The translations under genes were made by a program, and so were the position numbers. From Aspergillus flavus (taxonomy: Eukaryota; Ascomycota; Eurotiomycetes; Eurotiales; Aspergillaceae): DNA of 64,000 bases. The notes under the pieces are model-generated. The model did no database searches and was not told the DNA's origin. It was given only the letters and a program-made list of their open reading frames with translations. Positions 54,773-64,000 of this stretch are shown piece after piece. The stretch's first letter is position 1. Every line of letters starts with the position of its first letter. The stretch is from positions 1,488,001-1,552,000 of the forward strand of contig NC_092403.1 in assembly GCF_009017415.1 (NCBI RefSeq), written 5' to 3'.

Positions 54773-55714
54773 TCACGATGCCAGCTCATGATGGGCCAGT
54801 TGATGCCCAGGAACTTCAACTAGGCGAGGTTTAAAGATGTACGATTTGTCCACAACCACAGTACTTCCCGAGAGGCAGTTTTGAGCCCTGTCAGTTTGAA
54901 GGCTCCTCGTTCGCAGCTTGAGATACCAGATGACGATCGCAAGAGTCAATAGGACCGCACATCCGAGTCCGACGCCAACACCAAGTCCCACCTTTGCTTG
55001 CCGCGATATTGCACCGCCATTGCTCGGATATGAGGGTGTGATGGGTGACGTGGTAGAGATTAATGAAGTCGCTGATGTGGTAAGCGCGTCGGTTGATGCC
55101 CGGGTTGGTGTTGTTGTTAGTGTCGTGTTAGCTGGCGTCAAGCTCACTCTAGTTGATGCCAATGTCTCACTAGTTGGTCTTGGTGTTGAGCTCACTGACA
55201 CCGTTGTGGATGATGATATTGATGTTGACAATGTTGTCGTCGTCGTTGTCGAATCCTTCGCCCTTTTGGTGATATTGAAGTAATGGCTAGCAAAGAAATC
55301 TGGGCTCTCCGGTTCATCGGCATCTCGGATCTGGAAAAAGAAAACATTACCATCGTCTAGACTTCGCTGGGTGGATACGACCCAGTTATATGTTGTGATA
55401 TCCGATAAATTTGCTGTCATCTAGCGTCAGGTTGAAACATGAGGGGACCCTTAAGCGGTAGTGGACAATGACTTACTCTGAAGCCATTCAAAATAGGGAT
55501 TATTGTCTTGCCATAACATTATTGAGATGCTTTCTAAGGTGGTCGCCCATCTTAACTGAACCATTTGCTCAAGTTCGTAGACTGGGTTGTCCTTGTAGAC
55601 ATGAATGGGGCCCCTAGTTGGGGGATTGTAGAATATTCCCGGCTCTGCTTGAACCAAGCATTGGAGCAGTAGAAATGAGGCTAGGAGTAGCTTTAACATG
55701 GTCGCAATGGTCAC
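54773..55714 (-). CDS. Single-pass Ser/Thr-rich membrane glycoprotein
   Basis: Model complement of 55714..55477 and 55413..54773, 292 aa; a second ATG at 55699 (MLKLLLASFLLLQ) may be the true start. Signal peptide ends near QAEPG. The N-terminal 120 residues form a small domain with VYELEQMVQLRWATTLESI, then SIMLWQDNNP and VFFFQIRDADE, like the extracellular beta-sandwich of fungal surface proteins. A Ser/Thr stalk of about 80 residues follows, then the single transmembrane segment VGLGVGVGLGCAVLLTLAIV and a cytosolic tail LKLRTRSLQ with 45 more residues. This layout (WSC/mid2-like stalk and TM) fits a wall-stress sensor or a family of unknown membrane proteins. No known catalytic motif. Confidence 0.82.
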
Positions 55715-56385
55715 GTAACGTCAGCACGAAAACCTCAGGTCAACTCGGTGTAGTGGGTGTGAATATTAGCACGACAAATCTATAAGCAAAGAGTTGTCAA
55801 CTCATGAAGAAGTGGAGAATAAACCAGAAACTTGCTACTGCTCCTGGAGAGATCAAGCCCCCCCATTTCAACTCCATCTTGAGTACAGTCCCCTCTGAGC
55901 GGCTACCATGTTACCATGGTCATCAATTATCCCTGTTAGGCCGAGGCTGGAGAAACTGGTGTCTTTCATCTCCTGTCCGGTGAAACAGATATTTTGGAAA
56001 CATGTCCAATCAGTCAAACCCGAGGTGGGCAGTTTCAGCACTAAATATACTGCACCTTCGCGCTCGAGTGGTGGGCTGGAAGAGGTTTGTGTGACTCTAT
56101 ACTGCCCAAGATAGCATGGATGAAGGCATAGTCAGACAAAGAACGACAGCGTAAGAAAATAGCTGGCAGGGGTTTGCCCGGCGAAACATCATTGGATCCG
56201 TTCAATGCAACTAGGGTCCTTAGGGTCTTGGTCTCAGGGCGTCATTTCATACTAATGAGGAAGGATTTGCACGATAATATTAACCACTAAAGACCCAATG
56301 TAACGCCCCCACACCCCGACTTAAGATACCGTGGCCGCTGCCACAACTTCCTGAACTCACCATAGATGATTTCCGAACAAGCCAC
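55715..56385. other. Intergenic, no gene seen
   Basis: A 671-bp gap between two divergent genes. It should contain both promoters. Frames in it are short and without motifs. Confidence 0.45.
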
Positions 56386-57492
56386 ATGATGTTGGTCGCC
56401 CCACGTCGATATGTTTATCTGGGAACGGGCTTCAGCCTTGTTTTGCTATTTTGGTATACCTTTGGAAGCCCTCTGGCTCAAGCAACCGGAATTGTCTCTC
56501 CACTCGAGCCGGCCTCGGTGCCCCCACCCACGCACAGCGCAAGCAATGCTACTTTAGGTGTACGCATCTTTTTACTTCTGAGACTCTCCATTTGCAATGA
56601 TGCTAACTGGCTTGTCACATTATAGTTCCAGTCTATTCTTGCTCTTTCCTCGGGCCCTTCATGGCGAACGAGAGGATTAATGGCTGCCGCAAACCTAACC
56701 GGCCTCTCCATACATATCCCACCACAACCACCAATCCACCCTGATCTTGTTGAGACCTTTGAAACGTTAGGATCAGAGTACATTCGCCATCCTTCCCACG
56801 GTGCTAGCATTGCCTGGCTTGCACATCTCGACCTGATCAAATACACCATCCAAGCAGACCTTGATACTGCCCTCATTCTTGAAGACGATGCAGACTGGGA
56901 CGTGACAATTCGCTCCCAGATGGTGCGAATCGCAGAGAGTGTCCGGAATCTGACCGGAACCACTGAGAGCGAGACAGCTCCATATGGCCGTGACTGGGAT
57001 GTTCTTTGGATCGGTCATTGCGCTGAATACTGGGAGGACCTGTTCGAGACAGTCTTCTACGAGGATCCCACCGCATGTCCGCATAAGTACTACTTTGGCT
57101 TTGCGAAAGAAAACATCGAACGTATGCCAGACCACCAACGCGCTGTCTACTGGTCGGCAAATCCGGTGTGTTCTTTCGCATATGCTTTGTCGCGTGACGG
57201 TTCTCGAAAAGTGATAGAACTATTGGGCGCAGGGCAAGACGAAGCGTTTGATGTAAGCATGATGCACGCCTGTAGTGCGGGAAAGCTGAAATGTATCTCA
57301 GTTGTACCTGAGGTGGTGCATCAGTACTTTCCTAACCAGACTTTTGGAGTCAAGAGTATGGTTGATATTGGAAACGGGGAGCAGGCTGGTCCTGACGACT
57401 CGGAGTTTGAACATATTATGGGGTCGACGGAGAATATCCTCGAAAGTGCGCGGTGTCGTGCCCTATGGAATAAGAGATGTTTGAGGGAATAA
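56386..57492 (+). CDS. Glycosyltransferase family 25-like, type II membrane protein
   Basis: Model join(56386..56559,56626..57492), 346 aa; a GTACGC donor restores NATLGFQSILAL. An N-terminal signal anchor YVYLGTGFSLVLLFWYTF is followed by a Pro/Ser stem, as in Golgi type II enzymes. The GT25 blocks are HGASIAWLAHLDLIKY, the metal-binding LDTALILEDDADWD (EDD), DWDVLWIGHCAEYW, CSFAYALSRDGSRKVIELL and DVSMMHACSAGKLKCISVVPEVVHQY. Fungal members transfer a sugar to glycoprotein or lipid acceptors, acceptor unknown. It is convergent with aglC (364-bp gap). Confidence 0.9.
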
Positions 57493-57856
57493 TTGGTGCT
57501 ACTGTTTCTCCTTTTGTTCGGTTTTATTTTCACATCCTTGACGTCCCAGTGTCTACACTACCTATCTCCGGATCATATAGACTAGTGCTTGATGTTATTT
57601 TGTAATATAGTCTGGGCTTGCTCTCTCGCCGTAGACTATTATCCAGTATCCTAGATACAATCTGGTCGTAACCCCATATTGAATCCGTAGGTGGTATGCA
57701 TTACTCGAGAGAAAATCTCTGGCAGGTTGGCTACCCTGCACAGTGGAGTGCATAGTACGATCTACAGTAGAACACCGGCGACAAAACAATATTAACTTTC
57801 CATTCACTATCGACATACAAATAATTACCCTGATTAACATCACGTCGTCAGCTTCA

Positions 57857-60251
57857 TCACTGCTTCTGCAAGAACACCACCTTGCTATCATAATCCGATT
57901 CAAACTTGTACTGCAGTCCCATGTTCATCAATGTCGCACCAGAGTACGATCCGTTTCCATCAACGCTATACGTGGCCTTAGGATCCAATCCCTGCAGCCT
58001 GAGCCAGGGAGTGGCATGGTTAACATTAGGGCCGAGCTGGAAGTAGAAGAGGACAGCTTGGTTACCATCCTCAGAGATGAATAGCACCGCCGGCCAGTTA
58101 GACTCCTCGGGAAGCCTGAGACGCCACATATCGCCAGTCAGGATGATAGGGTTAACCTTTTCTGCAAGGGCAATCAGTCCCGGGACTTCGGCCTTCTCAT
58201 CCTCCTGCAGCTCGGCGGGGTCTAGTTCGAGACCGAATGATCCGCCCATCATGGCGACGTGGCCACGGAATTTGACAGGAATGGTACGTCCAGTCTGGGC
58301 ATTCGGGACTGCTGAGAGATGGGCACCCATGGCGCTGGGAGGGTATGCCAGTGAAGTACCGAGCTGGATGGTGATGCGCATCAGGGCATCGGTGTTGTCG
58401 GAGGTCCAGATCTGCGGGAAGTACTCAAGTACACCGGGGTCGAAACGTCCACCACCAGAGGCACAACCTTCCCACAGAACATCGGGGAAGCGCGTGGTCA
58501 GGGTGTCGAACACCCGGTACATGCCCAGGATGTATTCGTGGTCGTTGCTGGGGGAGGGTGTCTCGTGCATCGCCCGGTTGAAGTCCCACTTCACATAGGA
58601 AATAGCCGAGCTGTTGAGGATGTTGGTAATCTCATCGATGATATAGTCCTGCACCTCAGGCAAAGCAAGGTTGAGCACGAGCTGGTTGCGTTGCAAGGTG
58701 CGTGGGTATTGGCCGGCATGAAGCACCCAGTCAGGGTGCTCATGGTACAGGGTCGAGTTGGGGTTGGCCATTTCTGGTTCAACCCAGAGGCCAAAGCGGA
58801 GGTCGGTTGAGGAGTTTCCTGCCTTCAGCTTCGTGACATCTTCCACCAGGGGGGTTAGGCCGTCAGGAAAGCGGTCCGGGTTGGGCACCCAGTCACCCAG
58901 ACCTGCGTTATCCGATACACGGGGGTACTTGTCGCCGAACCAACCGTCGTCCATAACGAACAGTTTCACTCCCAAGGCGGCCGACTCCTCAGCCAAGCGG
59001 TAGATTGTGCTCTCATTGTAGTCGAAATACAGACCCTCCCAGCTGTTCAGCAGCGGCGGGCGATCCGATGTGGCGAACTTGCTCTTGATCAGGTGGTTGC
59101 GGTAGAGGCGATGGAATGAACGAGACATGCCGCCGATGCCGTCACTTGAGTAGACTGAAACACATTCCGGCGAGGTAAGTGTCTCGCCCGCACCCAGCTG
59201 CCAAGACAGCTGACTGGGATTGAATCCCAGCAGAGCGCGAGTGAGGCCCTGGGAGCCCTTCTCGACATCAACGGAGAACGAGCCTGTGTAGACAAGGTTA
59301 AATCCCCAGGCCTCACCCTGAGATTCCGTAGTGGAGGGATGCACTATCGCAAGAAAGGGGTTGTGCAGGTGAGAGGAGAAACCAGTGCTACTTCCGAAGC
59401 TGTATATCACGGGTGGAACATTAATTTGCTGCTTTCTTCTTGGGTTTTATAAAACAGCAACTTACCCTTGGAGTCCGTATTCCACCTTTCGCCTCTGACG
59501 GTGGGCTTCTCTCGCCCAGTCGCCCCTGAGGCTAATCATTTCAAGATCTTCGTATGGGAAATCGAAGCTGAAGCTGGACAGTGCCTCAACTGTGATATTT
59601 TGAGTACCCTTGTTCGTGACGTTCGCGCTGCGCACAATGGCGTCATATTTAGGGAAGATTGAGTACGACAGATCCACAGCGATGGAGCTGTAGTTGTCGT
59701 ACAGATGAACCACCAAAGTTGTGACATCCTCTTCACTGCCAAAGGTTGAAGGCAGACCGGGCAAAGCAGGCTTTCCCGGTATCACCGAGTATGACTGATA
59801 CTGCAGATCAGTCACAGTGTAGCCTGCCTCTTGACGAATCCGAACGGCGGGAATCCGAAAATCTCCCCGGCCGTGATCTGGAAACTCACGGCGAAAACGG
59901 CCAGCCAAACCAACCCAGCCGCCAAGTGCCTCGGCACCAAATCCTGGGAAGAGATCGCCAGTGATACTGCCGCCGAAATGATCTGACACTAGATCGCCCG
60001 TGGTCTCGTTCACTCGGAAGCGGTATGAGACATTCTCTCCATTGAGGGCAAAGGTTTTGCCGTCCGCGACAACTGCTGTACTAGTGTCAATTGGAAGTGA
60101 AGCTTGGAAGAGTGCTAGCAAGGACGAGCTTATGTGGCTTCACTTACCATTGTTGCTTGAAGTTTCCTGCGCCATCACTGACGGACCGTTTCCGAAGATA
60201 GCCAGAAGACTTGCGGCTGCCAAAGCAGCACGCTTTGGAGAGCCGAACATC
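57857..60251 (-). CDS. aglC: Secreted alpha-galactosidase, GH36
   Basis: Model complement of 60251..60149, 60114..59466 and 59399..57857, 764 aa. The signal peptide is [20 protein letters not shown] up to MAQ. An N-terminal beta-sandwich (about 35-340: [35 protein letters not shown]) precedes the TIM barrel: [41 protein letters not shown], the nucleophile Asp in [18 protein letters not shown], and the acid/base Asp in [10 protein letters not shown]. The C-terminus has a beta-sandwich ending VVFLQKQ. It closely follows A. niger AglC, which I recall as about 747 aa. It hydrolyses alpha-1,6-galactosides such as raffinose, melibiose and galactomannan side chains outside the cell. tatttaaa near 60320 lies about 70 bp upstream. 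Confidence 0.97.
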
Positions 60252-62753
60252 TTGTCTTATAGGTGATTGAGCTGTAGAGGTGGCGGACTGAGATCCCGGA
60301 AAGGATGGGTATCCATGCATTTAAATAGTCGCGGGGAAGCATGAAAGGCGACGCACGCTGTAATAATTCCCCCAATCATTTGGAAAGCTACACTACCACT
60401 CAAGGTTCGTCTTCATTACCCCTTTCATCGAGGGAATAGCTGGATTCGACACTAACGGAAGACATTGGATGTGGGCCGGGGAAATTCCCGCATTGATTCC
60501 AACAGCCATGACCGCGCTTTTCTTCCACCGTCACGTCATGGTTCCTTTTGATAGTTGGGGATAGACAGACCGATTGCTTGTCTTGGAATGTGGGGATATT
60601 CGGCGCCGGCAAATGCCAATGCGGAGGAACATCGGGGAAATATCTCTTGAGTCTTTTCCCCCCACATACCCCGTACCCCGTTCCCGCCCTCTCCGTGGGA
60701 TTTCTGAATCTCCATGGTCCATTCCGATGCTTCATCGGGCTTGAACATTCTCTAGAAGACGACTCCAAGCGGCTCTGTGAATGTCGCTGTACTTCGTCTG
60801 ACAGAGCAGCGAAGAGCAATCGAGGGCACCTCAATAGCCATGACTCGAAAAAACTCTTTAGCGGCCAGACTGCCGGGTGGCCATTGCTTTAGGTCGGACC
60901 TTGGGAGCCTCTCAGAATGGCGGAAAACCAGCCCCACGGGGTCTGTTCAAAGCCGGGGCCTCCTTTCGGCTCGGAGCTATCTCCGTCGCTCGTACTGTGT
61001 TCTATATGTGCATGCACCCTGAGGTCATCCCACAAATTGATCCTTACCGAGTAAGCTTGTCTCCAGACCAGACCACCCCGCCCTTTCCAGAACACTTTTC
61101 TTGGCATCTCACTCCAAGGAGGTTTGGCGTTGGAATTAGGATCATACCACTAGTTCGGTGAGCCTATCTAGGTAGGCAACTTCCAAGTCGGCCCTATTCC
61201 CTGGTCTTGGCGAGCCCGAGCCGGCCGGACAGTGACCGAGCCGAATATAAGTCAAGCGCATATATCCATGGGATGCAGATCCACTCGAAGATGCCTGATT
61301 CGCTAGGATCTATCAACGTATTGCCCTGGTAGAGCCAATATATGTGGCTATATAAGGACGAAAGGATATTTCTGAGCCGAGCTCCGGTTTCTTGTTTTCT
61401 GCAGTACCACTCCTTGCAGCCCAGCGTTTGTTGCAAAATTTCACCAGCCCTCTCTAGTTATGTCCTGTAACATCTGCTCTCGAGCTTCAGCAAACATTCC
61501 AAGTGCCGGCTGGTCGGCCTTGTGCTAGTCACAACAATTAGGGTCAATACGCGACCTCAAAAAACCCGTAAGTTTGCTTGTACATCTCCGCTTCCGCCTC
61601 TATAGGGAGTATCTCTGTCTTCCCTAGAGAACAATGAGATCAGGAGTCACGCACCTTCTTGAGTACAGTGTATTCCGCTGTCTGTGAGGAGTACAACATC
61701 ATTATTCTTGATACTAATGTGAACTGAAGTCTCATTTACCCATGTTGTACGTAGAAGAGATAACGAGGTCAAGCGTTGTGTTAGATTCGCATGGCTGCTC
61801 GGGTTTCCACCTGGAATTCACATTCCACTCGGTCCATATTGTTTTATAAGCTTGGAATAGAGAGTACTTAGTTCTTCCTCATCCATATTATGAGGGTAAG
61901 CTAGGGCAAGAAGCGCGAGATTCGGATGTATTGACATCAAGGTATAGATGATGCCGACCCACCGGCCATTTGCAAGGGAGACCAACAGAGATAAATGGCA
62001 TGGGTGATCGTGAAGGGCCTTCACTGTTGCCTGTGGTCTAAATCACTCCTTCTCACAGATATCGGCATATGTCCTGGATCAACTTACAAACCCTGCAATT
62101 CTGAGTTATAGCCGTTGGGACGTTCTCAATTTCCTTTCTGTTCCTTGAAACCCCGTTTGACTAAGATACAACATAACCGATTACTTTAAATATATGAGAA
62201 TTTTGGCGGGGTCATTATATAATATAGGTAGCCTATATTATCGCTCATAGACACGTAACACTTGTACACATAAAGTGCTACCATGATAGCTCCGAGGAAG
62301 TATATTTCTTGTATAAAAGCTAGATGAAATGGTTTTCGTCGTGGCAAGCAGCCGCACAGTGGAAAGTTGTGAAATGCCATCCTGAATCCAAGGGATCTGT
62401 CCTATGCGCTTTTCCACAATATGGCCTAATCGAGGAGGGTAAAGTAAACAAACAATCATCAGGCGTGCACAAATATGTAGACTATTCTTCTTCTAAGTAA
62501 AATCTATATCTTCAAAGAACATTCTGCCGCTCTTTTTAACATTTCTGTTAGTATTATATTTTGCTTATTATAGTACAGAGTGTTGACTTTCGTTTACAAG
62601 TAAGTGTATATAAATAGGTTAAGTTGGATATAGATTGATTACAGTATCCCGAAGTTAAACTTTGAACTCCAGGGAAGGTCTATAACATCAGCTCTAGACT
62701 AGGGTCTTGTTTCTTTGTTTTTTTCGTTCTTGCTATCGTCGTATATTTCTTTT

Positions 62754-62803
<50 letters not shown>

Positions 62804-64000
62804 CTTAATGTACCGCAGTAGGCACGCTTTGTCCTAGAAAGTTCACATCCCCGTCTTTCGTGCCCCAGGACCTTAGGTGTCTACCATGTGAGCTTCTATT
62901 TGTATACCAACTATTAGCTGATATAAGGTTGAAGGCAAAAGGGTCCCCCTCTCCACCGCTATTTTTCTTGGGGTCTCCATGGGTGACTCGGGGAACGCCG
63001 TCTCGATTTAAAACCCGGCCCTATCATTGACCTCTATGCAAGAGGATGTAGTGAGGGTCCAGCCTCTCACCCTTCTGCCTAATTATTAGGCGACAATCAT
63101 TCCTCTCGACATCGCCTCAACTTACGTCTATTCTTAAAGGGTTCATAGCATTATCGCCCCCAGATCTTTAGCCACGATACTAGACCGAGGTTCTGCCCGG
63201 TGGTAGTCTTCGTCTATCGTGGTCTCCGAGGCAGTGTCAGTACCAACTAACTTATTTGTGTTCAAATGCACTATAAACCCTCTTAACGATGTATTCTAAT
63301 TTGATAGCAGGGGTTGAAGTAAACACTAATGTAGTAAGTAACCGAGCGATCACTTCCGGCACTGCCAGCCTCACATTTCCCTGATGCAGTAAAGATGGGC
63401 ATCACTAGGACAAAATCAGCAGGTATGCAACAACCAAAAGAGGAATGGGCTATTGATACCCCAGAAAGCTAACTGATTCCGGTTTAAATTCCGTAGATTC
63501 CGTCAGTACCCTTAGTGCGTACTTTTGTATATTCTTAGGGATCTTCATTCTTCACTTATCTGATCAGTATTTAGGTCATGGCGCCAATGTTGGTAAGACT
63601 ACTATTCAAGTCTTCTCTTACCCACAACCTGATCTTGGCCCCCAACTGAGAGGGATACTACAGACTAATCAGCAGATGAGTTCAGAGCGTAGGGTAGGGG
63701 CAATGCTTCTCGGCACAGCTGGAGTGCCGATGACTTGTATCATGGAGGCTCGGCATAACCAACCTAGGAAACTTCAATGTACATCTGGCCCCCAACATCG
63801 ACACCGTTGTCCATAGGGAAGGCAGTATTCGCTGGGAACATCTCGCGTATACTTTGTATGCACATGGCAATGGACCCCGAGGTAAAGCTCAATGTAATTG
63901 ATTTGGAATACAGGTGTTCAAGGCAGACTCGAACGTGAGAGCCCTCCTAGTGTCGGCATATCCTACGACGTATTAGTTCCCTATCCCTCGAATATAAAAG
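60252..64000. other. Gene-poor right end
   Basis: About 3.7 kb with no confident gene. A 68-codon frame at 61818-62024 (minus) ending KLIKQYGPSGM has coding-like composition but no family. The 62756-62803 T run is listed separately. The first kilobase should hold the aglC promoter. Confidence 0.5.
62756..62803. repeat. 48-nt poly(T) tract
   Basis: An uninterrupted run of 48 T on the + strand. Read on the - strand it is a poly(A) run preceded by the sequence from 62804 upward, as at the 3' end of a LINE-like or retrocopied element. No open frame supports such an element. Confidence 0.85.

Noticed and set aside
54918..55283. 121-codon plus-strand frame rich in Val and Asp
   Set aside because: It is the complement of the Ser/Thr stalk of the membrane glycoprotein.

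Overview
This window looks like nuclear DNA of a filamentous ascomycete, most likely an Aspergillus-type Eurotiales fungus. The evidence is many short introns (about 45-75 nt, GT-AG, with CTRAC-like branch sites), fungus-specific families (NmrA-like oxidoreductases, LaeA-like methyltransferases, AflR-like and Zn2Cys6 regulators, GPI-anchored cell-wall proteins) and a GH36 alpha-galactosidase that closely resembles Aspergillus AglC. All exon models were built by eye from reading frame, splice phase and family motifs; most are phase-consistent from start to stop.

Region 1 (about 1-23.2 kb) is a secondary-metabolite cluster. Its core is an intron-less single-module NRPS-like enzyme with adenylation, thiolation and reductase domains (9110-12202, -). 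Around it lie two paralogous NmrA-like oxidoreductases, a phytanoyl-CoA-type Fe(II)/2-oxoglutarate dioxygenase, a cytochrome P450, a LaeA-like methyltransferase that seems frameshifted, an old yellow enzyme, a 14-TM MFS exporter, an AflR-like regulator without a visible zinc cluster, and an FAD aromatic-type monooxygenase. The NRPS-like + NmrA + P450 + dioxygenase set recalls the lna/lnb clusters of A. flavus (tyrosine-derived piperazines), which I name from memory. A 439-bp TA-flanked MITE sits inside the cluster and a decayed pogo-like transposase tail lies near its right side. A plausible logic is that an amino acid is activated, reduced to an aldehyde, dimerised or cyclised, and then tailored by the redox enzymes and exported.

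Region 2 (25.7-43.7 kb) is mixed. It holds a GPI protein with His/Cys repeats, a C-4 sterol methyl oxidase, a zinc alcohol dehydrogenase, an HRI1-family protein, a P450 facing a Zn2Cys6 regulator, an SDR, a YrdC-domain protein, a DAL5-type MFS permease, a second GPI protein and a duplicated cysteine-rich secreted peptide.

Region 3 (45.8-64 kb) holds a Tri4-like P450, a 4-kb gene-poor stretch with an unassigned spliced reading frame, a SIMPL-domain protein, three tRNA genes (Thr, Gly, Ile), a class I methyltransferase, a single-pass Ser/Thr-rich membrane glycoprotein, a GT25-like glycosyltransferase and aglC. The last 3.7 kb have no confident gene but contain a 48-nt T run.
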